DNA from: an uncultured Coriobacteriaceae bacterium
Lineage (GTDB): Bacteria > Actinomycetota > Coriobacteriia > Coriobacteriales > QAMH01
Reading direction: 5' to 3'
Assembly (NCBI GenBank): GCA_902796975.1
Contig: CADBRF010000005.1
Span: 1 to 13,019, forward strand
Length of the DNA: 13,019 nt
The position numbers and the translations under genes are program-made. Positions within the stretch are counted from its first letter, which is position 1; every line of letters starts with the position of its first letter. The notes under the pieces are model-generated. The model was not told the origin of the DNA, did no database searches, and was given only the letters and a program-made list of their open reading frames with translations. Shown here one piece after another: positions 5,184 to 12,552 of the stretch.

Positions 5184-7241
5184 ATGTGGCTGCAGTTTCT
5201 GTTCTCGGCGCTGGCGACATGCCTGTTTCTCTATGCTCCCGGCTACTTCTTCTTTCGCGCGCTGGGTTTTGAACGAGTGCTGAGCCTTTCTGCGACTCCT
5301 GCAATCTCGACCTTCTTCTATGCGGTCCTCTGCATTGTCTATGGCAAGCTGGGGATTTACACCTCTTGGGCAGTTCTCTTCTTCCCCACGTTGCTCCTAG
5401 GTATTGCGCTCTTTGCGGTTTTCGCCCTACGCCAGCGCAAAGGCAAAGTAAAGCCGATGCCCTTCTACGGTACTCACGCTTCCTGGCCCGTCTTTGGCTG
5501 CTACCTGCTCATTGGTCTCGCACTCACCGGCTATTTCCTGGTGAAGAGCTTTGACTCACCGGAATCCGTCGTCTTCATTTACGACAACTTCCTGCATATG
5601 AACCTCGTGGAGACCTTTACCAACACGGGCAACTGGTCCATGCTCACGGTCTCTTCGTATTCCGATACTCCCACCATCGTGACCTCGCCGAGCTTCTATC
5701 CCACAACCTGGGCCGTGCTCGCCGCTATGAGCGCAACCTTGCTCAACGGCAATGCCATCATCGCCGCCAACGCGCTCAACACGGTACTTGTGGGAGTCGT
5801 TCTCCCCTCGAGCTTCTTCTTCCTCATGAGCCACCTCTTCCAGGGCAACCGCAAACTCGTGCTCATGGGCTCGCTCTTCCCGCTGGCTTTTGGTGCCTTC
5901 CCCTGGGCAATGTTCATGTTCGGGCCGCTCTACCCCTTCCTGCTCGGTGCGGCTTTCATCCCTGTTGCCACGGTGGCGCTCCTCCTCTTCTTCCAGGTGG
6001 AGGTAAAGGGGCTTCGCGCGCGGAGCTTCATTCTCGCCCTCCTCGCACTGGGCGCGACCGGTCTTGCCCACCCCAGCGCCTTCTTCTCTGCAGTCCTCCT
6101 CCTCATTCCCTTCTGCACCTGGCAGGTGTGGAATATGGCTTCCACGCACGGCGGCAGCCATGGCACGCCCCGCAAACCTTGGGTGCGCTGGGTTGCGGTA
6201 ATTGCCTTCCTCGTCTTGGTGGTTTGCATCTGGATTGGGTGCACGAAGATCCCGATGATGAAGAACGTCATCGAGTACGGATGGGCACCCTACTGCTCGC
6301 TCAAGGAGGGCATCTTGAGCGCTCTCACGCTGGCCTTCAGGCGCACGCCTGCCCAGCCCCTCCTCGCGGTTCTCGTGCTGATTGGCCTTGTGGCAGCCCT
6401 GCGCAAGAAGGACCTCCGCTGGCTTGCCGCGAGCTACGTTCTGACCTGCATCTTCTTCGTCATCGCCATCGCATGCGATTGGAGCGTCAAACCACTCATC
6501 ACCGGCTTCTGGTACAACGACTCTTACCGTCTTGGCGCCACGGCAGCCCTCGCTGGTGTTCCCCTAGCAGCCTTTGGCGCCTGGGCTGTAGCTGAGGGGC
6601 TCTCTGCCCTTTGGAGAAAGATCCGTGGGAAAAATATCGAGAAAGGGGAGGAGAGGGCTCTCAAAGCTCAGCCATCTCTCGCGCTCCTTCTGGTCCTAAT
6701 CTTCTGCGCGGGTGTGGTCAACTACATCCCCAACTGGACGCTGCTCGGCATTGGCAAGCTCGATACCGCCTTTGGCTACGTGAAGAAAATCAATGTCGAG
6801 TTCAACGATATCGATGGCAGCGCGCTGGATAGCAAGGAGCGTGCTTTCCTCCACGAGGTCAAGGAAATCACGGGCGATGACGTGGTCATCAACCTGCCCT
6901 TTGATGGCAGCATGTTTGCCCACAGCACCGACGATATCAAGACCCTCTACCGGTCAACAGGTGGCGGCACTATGGGTGCCGAGCCCGATGCACGCTGGAC
7001 GGTGCGCTACAAGATCGACAAGGTGGGAACAGACCCGCAGGTGAAAGAGGCCGTTGAAGAGCTCGATGCCAAGTACCTGCTCATGCTAGATGAGGGCGTT
7101 GAGAGTGGTGATACCTATTTCAGCAAATACGACTCCCAAAAAAGCCGCTGGTCAGGCTTTTCGGATATCAGCGACCAGACACCTGGACTGGAAGTAGTAC
7201 TCTCTGAAGGCACTGAGATGCGACTATACAAAATAGAATAA
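5184..7241 (+). CDS. Large polytopic membrane protein, DUF6541/GT-C-like
   Basis: Protein of 685 residues. ATG 5184 follows AAGGAG (5168-5173); a TTG at 5178 is possible but too close to that site. Roughly the first 520 residues hold about a dozen hydrophobic segments, and the last 160 or so form a soluble, presumably extracellular domain. Conserved-looking loop motifs are YDNFLHMNLVE (133-143), an acidic/His pair in the first outer loop as in many GT-C enzymes, then TGLAHPSAFF and YNDSYR (444-449). I read it as a DUF6541-type protein, possibly a polyprenyl-phosphate-sugar-dependent glycosyltransferase that uses the product of the gene two places upstream. The family name is from memory and the catalytic role is inference. 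It is separated by 27 nt from the DUF2304 gene, so an operon is likely. Confidence 0.75.
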   Translation: MWLQFLFSALATCLFLYAPGYFFFRALGFERVLSLSATPAISTFFYAVLCIVYGKLGIYTSWAVLFFPTLLLGIALFAVFALRQRKGKVKPMPFYGTHASWPVFGCYLLIGLALTGYFLVKSFDSPESVVFIYDNFLHMNLVETFTNTGNWSMLTVSSYSDTPTIVTSPSFYPTTWAVLAAMSATLLNGNAIIAANALNTVLVGVVLPSSFFFLMSHLFQGNRKLVLMGSLFPLAFGAFPWAMFMFGPLYPFLLGAAFIPVATVALLLFFQVEVKGLRARSFILALLALGATGLAHPSAFFSAVLLLIPFCTWQVWNMASTHGGSHGTPRKPWVRWVAVIAFLVLVVCIWIGCTKIPMMKNVIEYGWAPYCSLKEGILSALTLAFRRTPAQPLLAVLVLIGLVAALRKKDLRWLAASYVLTCIFFVIAIACDWSVKPLITGFWYNDSYRLGATAALAGVPLAAFGAWAVAEGLSALWRKIRGKNIEKGEERALKAQPSLALLLVLIFCAGVVNYIPNWTLLGIGKLDTAFGYVKKINVEFNDIDGSALDSKERAFLHEVKEITGDDVVINLPFDGSMFAHSTDDIKTLYRSTGGGTMGAEPDARWTVRYKIDKVGTDPQVKEAVEELDAKYLLMLDEGVESGDTYFSKYDSQKSRWSGFSDISDQTPGLEVVLSEGTEMRLYKIE

Positions 7242-7259
7242 AAACCTGGCCAAATGGTA

Positions 7260-7285
7260 CACGCCGCAAGCCCGAATGCGGCGTG
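7260..7285 (+). terminator. Hairpin between the membrane-protein and SGNH genes
   Basis: CACGCCGCA (7260-7268) pairs perfectly with TGCGGCGTG (7277-7285) around an 8-nt loop. The following CGCTTATC is only a poor T-tract, so the hairpin is more likely to attenuate or protect the upstream mRNA than to end it fully. It also covers a GTG at 7283 in frame with the next gene, which argues against that codon as a start. Confidence 0.55.
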
Positions 7286-7309
7286 CGCTTATCAAATAAG
7301 AACTGCAAG

Positions 7310-8683
7310 ATGAAACATTCTAAGACCGTAAAAAGAATATCGACCGTCCTCAAGGTCATCGTGCTGCTGGCAATGGCATGCGCTGCCAACGCTGCGCTCT
7401 GCTTCGCCCTTATTCCCTATGGGTCAAAAAGTGAAGTGATGTGGCTCGATTACGAGAAGGAAAGCGATTTAGACACAGTCGTGATGGGGGATTCTCTGCT
7501 TGAGAACGGGTTCAATCCTGCCGCCGTTGATGAGATTGCCGGCACGAAGTCGTTCAACATGTGCACACCTGCTCAGAAGCTGGAAGAGTCCCTTTTGGGC
7601 GTAAAGAGGGCAGTTGCGGACAATAGCAACCTGCGTACCGTGATTTTCGGCGTTACCTGCTACAGTCTGCAAGAGACGACATATACTTATCCTGGTAGGG
7701 CATATACCCTGTACAAAGACAAGTCTGACCCGCAAGCTTTTATTTCCGATACGCTTCAGCAGGCTACGGTCCCCGAGTATTTCGACAGCAAATACTCGCT
7801 CAACTGGATGTTTCCGTGGCTCTACAATCACGTTGCTCTCGACTCGGCACACATCACTCGGAACGTGCAGATGCGGCATAATGATGTAGATATCTACGAA
7901 GCTGCCATGGCCAATGAGAATGGCTGGCTATACAAGGGCAAGGGTTTTGGCTGCTACGATAAAGTTCTCAACTACGATAAAGGTGCCTCTACAACTTATG
8001 CTTCTAGATATGGTAGGAAGCAGCTAAACTCAGAGAAGATGGAAACGCTTGTTCGGATGGCGGAATATTGTGAATCCCGCGGGATTGACTTCATTGTGGT
8101 GAATGGTCCCCTTCCGGCGTTTAGCATCATGGACTGTGGCCAAGACTATGAAGAGAAAAGCGAAACAATTCGCGAAGCCGTTGAAGGCGCCGGTGGAGAA
8201 TACTACGATTATTGCCTGGCGAAGAAGCGCCTCTTCGATGCTGGCAACCATACCTATTTTAGGGATTTCGAGCATCTCAACTTAACGGGGGCGACCGCCT
8301 TCAGCGAGTCTATTGGGAGATTATTAAAATTCCGCAATAACGGCACAGATACTGAACCGTTTTTCTATAAAACCTACGACGAGTGGCTGAAAGACCATCA
8401 AACTATCGAGATGGTGAAGCTGACTTCAAAAGATGATGGTGATGGTGTTGTGCTGCAGGCAACGGCGATAGCTCCCCCGGACTTGAAAGTCGAATACCGG
8501 TTCTCTGTTCTCGATGAACAGACGAATAAGTATGTGGTGTTGCGGTCCTGGACCAATAATCCGGAATACCTTCTCGCGGATAAATCGGAAGCGGTGGGGA
8601 AGCGCTACAGGGTAGACGCGAGAATCCAGGGAGAAGATGTCTCCTATGACCGGTACAGAACGGTTATGGTGAAGAGCTCCTGA
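7310..8683 (+). CDS. Membrane-anchored SGNH-hydrolase-like protein
   Basis: Protein of 457 residues. I choose ATG 7310 because the upstream GTG at 7283 lies in a hairpin stem; no strong ribosome site precedes either. Residues 12-36 form a membrane segment or uncleaved signal anchor. The SGNH-type block I, VVMGDSLLENG, puts the nucleophile at S62 (GDS 60-62), and the C-terminal block DFEHLN places D319 and H322 in the expected DxxH arrangement. Such extracellular enzymes remove or transfer acyl groups on glycans. The last 80 residues (DLKVEYRFSVLDEQ ... RYRVDARIQG) look like a beta-sandwich domain of the Y_Y_Y type. The coding sequence is visibly richer in A/T-ending codons than its neighbours, suggesting a different origin. 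Its place after the glycan genes suggests it modifies their product, but no substrate can be assigned. Confidence 0.75.
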   Translation: MKHSKTVKRISTVLKVIVLLAMACAANAALCFALIPYGSKSEVMWLDYEKESDLDTVVMGDSLLENGFNPAAVDEIAGTKSFNMCTPAQKLEESLLGVKRAVADNSNLRTVIFGVTCYSLQETTYTYPGRAYTLYKDKSDPQAFISDTLQQATVPEYFDSKYSLNWMFPWLYNHVALDSAHITRNVQMRHNDVDIYEAAMANENGWLYKGKGFGCYDKVLNYDKGASTTYASRYGRKQLNSEKMETLVRMAEYCESRGIDFIVVNGPLPAFSIMDCGQDYEEKSETIREAVEGAGGEYYDYCLAKKRLFDAGNHTYFRDFEHLNLTGATAFSESIGRLLKFRNNGTDTEPFFYKTYDEWLKDHQTIEMVKLTSKDDGDGVVLQATAIAPPDLKVEYRFSVLDEQTNKYVVLRSWTNNPEYLLADKSEAVGKRYRVDARIQGEDVSYDRYRTVMVKSS

Positions 8684-8939
8684 TTCTACGCCGGCTGCTC
8701 CTAAATTCAACTTATGCCGAGGCTTGTCCGTTTGATTCGCTAACAGAACAGTTGCTGCATTTCCGCATTTGCACAGCTCCTTGGGTCGTTTGCCGCTCGA
8801 ACATAAAAATTCTACTTTTGTCAAGTGCTTGTTGCGTTACAGTATGAAAACCTATACGCACTAGGGCAAGGACCATGTTTGGCTTTTGTCAGACGCTGCG
8901 CTTGCAAGAGTGCAGCCGAGCAGCATCTCAAGGAGCAGT
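8684..8939 (+). promoter_or_regulatory. Upstream region of the peptidoglycan hydrolase
   Basis: This 256-bp spacer has no gene I can support and no clear terminator for the SGNH gene. It is A/T-richer than the coding DNA around it. Candidate promoter parts are TTGTCA (8818-8823) with TATGAA (8843-8848) at a long 19-bp spacing, or TTGTTG (8829-8834) with TATACG (8853-8858) at 18 bp; neither is decisive. The ribosome site AAGGAG (8930-8935) ends 4 nt before ATG 8940. Confidence 0.35.
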
Positions 8940-11900
8940 ATGCACGCAGCAGCCCGTCCGTCCAACCGGCTGAAATTTCTCTTTGCAGCCGTAGCCTCTC
9001 TTTTCATCGCCCTTTCTCTCGCTGGGGGCACGAATGCCTTTGCGGCAGAAGCTGATAACCCCCAAATGCCCGCCGAGCAGACGGCGGCGGCGCTTGCGCC
9101 GAGCGATGATTCCCCGAACAGCCTGGTAAGTTTAACAGAGGATAGCGACACGTCTTTGCGGCAGGAGACTGAAGCTGTCGAAGAACCTGCTGCAGATGAA
9201 ACCACTCCTGCTGAACAAGCTGTGAACGAGACCACACCTTCTGCTACTGAGCCGACAACGGGTGATAATGCTTCCGCAAATCCTTCCGCTGAGAGCGAGG
9301 AGAACGCTTCGACTGGCGAGAGCGCCTCAGAAGCTGCAGCCAGTGAGATCAAGACGGAAGATGCTACCGCATCTACCTCCGAAGCAGCAACCGAATTCAT
9401 CACGGAGACTTCCGCCGAGACTGATCTGAAGCAGGCAGAACGAGAGCTCACCGCGCTGCTGAAGGCTCCCGCGAAGCTCTCGTCCTCCAATGGCACGCTG
9501 GTTATCGTTATCGATCCTGGACACGCGAAGGGCGTTGATACCGGCGCTTCTAGCAACGGTCTGCACGAAGAGGACCTGACCCTCGCTATCGCCAAGTACA
9601 TTCGGGAATATCTGAGCCAATATTCGGGCATCAAGGTCTACTTGACTCGCACAGATGGCACACCGCTGGGGAGCGATACCGCCTCGGACCTGCTTGCTCG
9701 TGTCGAGTACGCTGAGAGCGTTGGTGCCGACGTTTTTGTGAGCGTCCATATCAACGCTGGTGGCGGGACCGGGTTCGAGTGCTATGCCTTCAACGACAGC
9801 TCTTACAGGAAGGAGCTTGCCGAAGAGAGCCAGGAGCTGGCGCAATCGATTCTCGACGCGCAGGACGAACTTGGCTTCCGCGATCGCGGCGTGAAAACGT
9901 GGGATGGAAGCAGCACCTATCCTGATGGCAGCACTGGCGACTATCTCTCTGTGCTCCGCAACAGCCGCAAGGCCGGCATTGTCGCCGTTCTCTCCGAGAA
10001 CCTCTTCATCGACAACTCTAACGACGCTGCCTATCTCGCCAAGGACGCCAACCTCAAGAAGATCGGCTATGCCATCGCCCTGGGTATTGTCAACCAATAC
10101 GACCTGCACAAGAACTTCGTGACAGACTCCAAGGGCCTTCGCTATCGCAATAACGATGGCACCTATGCCATCAGCGCGTGGGTCACGGATTCCGGCGCTA
10201 CCTACTACTTCGGCAGCGATGGATATGCGGTGAGATGGACCCAGACCATCGATAACGGCCAGTACTACTTCAATGGCAACTACCAGATGCAGACCGGCTG
10301 GATCACCTGGAACGGCGAGAACACCAAGAGCTACTTCGAGGACACCACGGGCACAGGCCATGCTGCTGCACTCTCCGGTTGGCAGACCATCGACGGCGAC
10401 CGCTATTACTTCGACCCCAAGAACTGGAACCATTCCGTGCGCTGGACCCAGAAAATCGATTGCGCCCAGTACTACTTCAACGGCGCCTCCGTTATGCAGA
10501 CGGGCTGGATCACCTGGAACGGCGAAGGCACGAAGACCTACTTCGACCCCAAGACCGGAGCTGCTGTCTCTGGCTGGCAGACCATTGAGGAAGTGGTGTA
10601 TTACTTCGACCCCATGTCCAATAACCATTCCGTGCGCTGGACTAGGTTCTTCAACATGCCGCGCGGAACCCTGGTGGAAAGCCTGAAGGACGGCGGCGTC
10701 CAGTACTACTTCAACGGCGCATCTCAGATGGTGATGGGCTGGATTACCTGGAACGCTGATGGCTCTAAGACCTTCTTCGATCTTGTCACGGGTGTGGCAA
10801 AATCCGGTTTCTATACCGATTCCGAGGGCGATACCTACTACTTCGACCCTGCCGCCGATAACCACACGGTGCGTTGGACTCACTACATCAGCGGCAACCG
10901 CTACTACTTCAACGGCAATGGTGTCATGCAGAAGGGTCTCATCCGCTGGAACAGCACAGGCGATTACTCCTTCTTCGGGGAGAATGGCGCTGCAGCTTCT
11001 GGTCTTACCGCTGTGGGAGATGTGACCTACTGCTTCAATCCCGACACCTTCACCTCGCTCAGGTGGAGTCAGACCATCAACGGGAAGCTCTACTACTTCG
11101 ATAGCGATTACACCATGGTGACCGGGTGGGTCAAATGGAACGGCGAGAACGCCAGCTCGTACTTTGGCGAAGATGGTGCAGCCTATTCCGGCTGGCACGA
11201 CATCGATGAAAGCCGCTACTACTTTGACCCTGCCAAGAATTTCCGCAATGTCAAGTGGACCCAATACATCGAGGGCAGCCGCTACTACTTTGATGGCAAT
11301 GCGCGCATGGTTACGGGCTGGATTCAGTGGAACTCAGGCGATGGCAAGGGCCTCTATTCCTACTTTGCCACTCCCGATGGCGCTATGGTCTATGGCGAGC
11401 AGGTCATCGATGGCGTGTCCTACGACTTCGGTACTACGGGCTACGTAGACAGGGACGACCTCCGCATCATGGGCGCATCGCGCACGACAGCCGCTCAGAT
11501 GGCCCGCTACTATATTCAGAGCGTGGGAAGCTCCACCTATCCTTCTGACGTCTACGCTCAATACGGCGCCAAGAACATCAACGAGTTCACCCAGATTGTC
11601 TTCGAAGAAGCGGAAGCAGAAGGCGTGCGCGCCGAAGTCCTCTTTGCCCAGGTCGTCCACGAGACGGGCTATCTCAAGTTCGGCGGCGATGTCTCCGCTG
11701 ACCAGTGCAACTTTGGCGGCTTGGGAGCCACGGGTGGCGGCAATCCCGGCATCGACTTCGTGGAACTGAGCATCGATAGAGGCTATGGGAAACAGAACGC
11801 TGTTCGCATCGGCCTTCGCGCCCAGACCCAGCATCTCAAGGCCTATGGTTCCACCGATGATCTCAACCAGGAAAAGGTCGATGACCGCTTTGGCTATGTT

Positions 11901-12011
11901 TCCCCGCGCGGGAAAGCTCCCACAGTCATGGAGCTTGGCGGCACCTGGGCAGCTGACAAGGGCTATGGCGAGGCACTTGCCAAGATTATCCAGGACATCC
12001 TAGAAGCATAA
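8940..12011 (+). CDS. Secreted bifunctional autolysin: amidase_3, wall-binding repeats, glucosaminidase
   Basis: Protein of 1023 residues, started at ATG 8940 behind AAGGAG. Residues 1-35 are a signal peptide (NRLKF, a hydrophobic core, then cleavage after AFA). Residues 36 to about 180 are an Ala/Ser/Glu/Thr-rich linker without Cys. Residues 185-390 form an N-acetylmuramoyl-L-alanine amidase (amidase_3) with all zinc/catalytic positions in place: H195 in DPGH, E210 in HEEDL, H270 in SVHIN and E353 in SENLF. Residues 431 to about 838 hold six wall-binding modules. Residues 844-1023 look like an endo-beta-N-acetylglucosaminidase domain with the catalytic Glu at E908 in VVHETG and the NFGGLGATG motif. 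It should cut both the peptide-sugar bond and the glycan chain of peptidoglycan and act in cell separation or lysis. There is no LPXTG signal, so the repeats hold it on the wall. Confidence 0.92.
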   Translation: MHAAARPSNRLKFLFAAVASLFIALSLAGGTNAFAAEADNPQMPAEQTAAALAPSDDSPNSLVSLTEDSDTSLRQETEAVEEPAADETTPAEQAVNETTPSATEPTTGDNASANPSAESEENASTGESASEAAASEIKTEDATASTSEAATEFITETSAETDLKQAERELTALLKAPAKLSSSNGTLVIVIDPGHAKGVDTGASSNGLHEEDLTLAIAKYIREYLSQYSGIKVYLTRTDGTPLGSDTASDLLARVEYAESVGADVFVSVHINAGGGTGFECYAFNDSSYRKELAEESQELAQSILDAQDELGFRDRGVKTWDGSSTYPDGSTGDYLSVLRNSRKAGIVAVLSENLFIDNSNDAAYLAKDANLKKIGYAIALGIVNQYDLHKNFVTDSKGLRYRNNDGTYAISAWVTDSGATYYFGSDGYAVRWTQTIDNGQYYFNGNYQMQTGWITWNGENTKSYFEDTTGTGHAAALSGWQTIDGDRYYFDPKNWNHSVRWTQKIDCAQYYFNGASVMQTGWITWNGEGTKTYFDPKTGAAVSGWQTIEEVVYYFDPMSNNHSVRWTRFFNMPRGTLVESLKDGGVQYYFNGASQMVMGWITWNADGSKTFFDLVTGVAKSGFYTDSEGDTYYFDPAADNHTVRWTHYISGNRYYFNGNGVMQKGLIRWNSTGDYSFFGENGAAASGLTAVGDVTYCFNPDTFTSLRWSQTINGKLYYFDSDYTMVTGWVKWNGENASSYFGEDGAAYSGWHDIDESRYYFDPAKNFRNVKWTQYIEGSRYYFDGNARMVTGWIQWNSGDGKGLYSYFATPDGAMVYGEQVIDGVSYDFGTTGYVDRDDLRIMGASRTTAAQMARYYIQSVGSSTYPSDVYAQYGAKNINEFTQIVFEEAEAEGVRAEVLFAQVVHETGYLKFGGDVSADQCNFGGLGATGGGNPGIDFVELSIDRGYGKQNAVRIGLRAQTQHLKAYGSTDDLNQEKVDDRFGYVSPRGKAPTVMELGGTWAADKGYGEALAKIIQDILEA
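10230..11454 (+). repeat. Six tandem wall-binding modules within the autolysin
   Basis: Modules begin at residues 431, 500, 565, 644, 707 and 771, each opening with VRWTQ or a variant (LRWSQ, VKWTQ). Each runs through YYFNG...MxTGWITWNGE...YF...SGW...YYFDP. They are 63-79 residues long and are encoded by about 190-240 bp of imperfect tandem DNA repeat. They belong to the choline-binding-like (CW_binding) class rich in Gly, Trp and Tyr. Module 3 is longest because of an insertion with NMPRGTLVESLKDGG; module 5 starts with Leu and module 6 decays at its end. Confidence 0.9.
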
Positions 12012-12351
12012 TCCCGGTTCTACCCGAGCAACAAGGCATAACCCCGTAAGGCCTGCACCTAGCTGCAGGCCTTACCGCTTCATGCCCTCTGGTGCTGCAA
12101 CCCTGTATGCTTCATGCCCTCCGGGAACGCCTTCTCGTCCTGACGGCAGGGCATAACCGCCTCATCTCTGCACCCGACTTCAGACCTACCCGTCTCATGC
12201 CCTCAGCTACTGCAGCCCTGGCGCCCTCGTGCCCTCCAGAGGGCTTCATGCCGCCCGGCGACAGGGCACGAAATCGCATGGTCTGCACCTGTCTGTAACC
12301 CTGCTGCCCTCGTGCCCTCTCCCGCAGCAAACTTCCCAGCTTTATGCCCTC
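12007..12351 (-). repeat. Intergenic repeat array C: three 115-bp periods (83+32)
   Basis: Six units, each ending on the plus strand in GCCCTC: 12007-12089 (83), 12090-12121 (32), 12122-12204 (83), 12205-12236 (32), 12237-12319 (83) and 12320-12351 (32). Lengths are exact although unit sequences differ widely. The array is in the opposite orientation to arrays A and B, and its first unit begins in the last sense codon of the autolysin gene. The centre of the third long unit (from about 12262) reads AGGGCACGAAATCGCATGG, close to the unit start on the other strand. The long unit therefore appears to hold an inverted copy of the 32-bp monomer. Short open frames across the array are not credible genes. 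Confidence 0.9.
12046..12075 (+). terminator. Perfect 12-bp stem-loop after the autolysin gene
   Basis: GTAAGGCCTGCA (12046-12057) pairs perfectly with TGCAGGCCTTAC (12064-12075) around the 6-nt loop CCTAGC, 35 nt after the stop codon. It lies inside the first 83-bp unit of array C. No T-tract follows, so it may stop transcription weakly, or protect the mRNA 3' end as REP hairpins can. It is the strongest hairpin I found in the array. Confidence 0.6.
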
Positions 12352-12552
12352 CCGGACGTTGGCAATTGGGGAGAGTCAGTGGCAAAAGGCGAGGTGGCAG
12401 CGGGGAAGAAGCGAGACGGTGGGGGACAAGGCACAAGCGGAGGAGAAAAAGCGCAGTTCGTTCACCGTTATTTCACCTGTGGATATGCTTTCTAGGATAG
12501 GATAGGGGAGTTGAAGTGCGAAGATAACGTCGAGGGTTCATTTTTTCATGGG
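12352..12552 (+). promoter_or_regulatory. Leader of the last gene, with purine-rich stretch and candidate promoter
   Basis: From about 12367 to 12456 the plus strand is strongly purine-rich with few T, then the composition changes abruptly. A candidate promoter follows: TTCACC (12461-12466) and TATGCT (12484-12489) with 17-bp spacing, each 4 of 6 to consensus. The repeat GGATAGGATAGGGG lies at about 12495-12508. No gene is supported here. Confidence 0.3.

Noticed and set aside
9327..11264. 645-residue open frame on the minus strand, antisense to the autolysin
   Set aside because: It has no motif and is a run of Val/Ile/Gly/Glu as expected from the complement of the biased repeat codons. The plus strand encodes a complete multi-domain enzyme with intact catalytic residues.
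12478..12486. TGTGGATAT as a DnaA box / replication origin
   Set aside because: Only one box with 8 of 9 matches, no cluster of further boxes and no dnaA or dnaN nearby.
12092..12500. Several overlapping 62-88-residue frames on both strands in and after array C
   Set aside because: They arise from repeat sequence with a non-triplet unit length and from the purine-rich tract. They have no ribosome sites or domain features.
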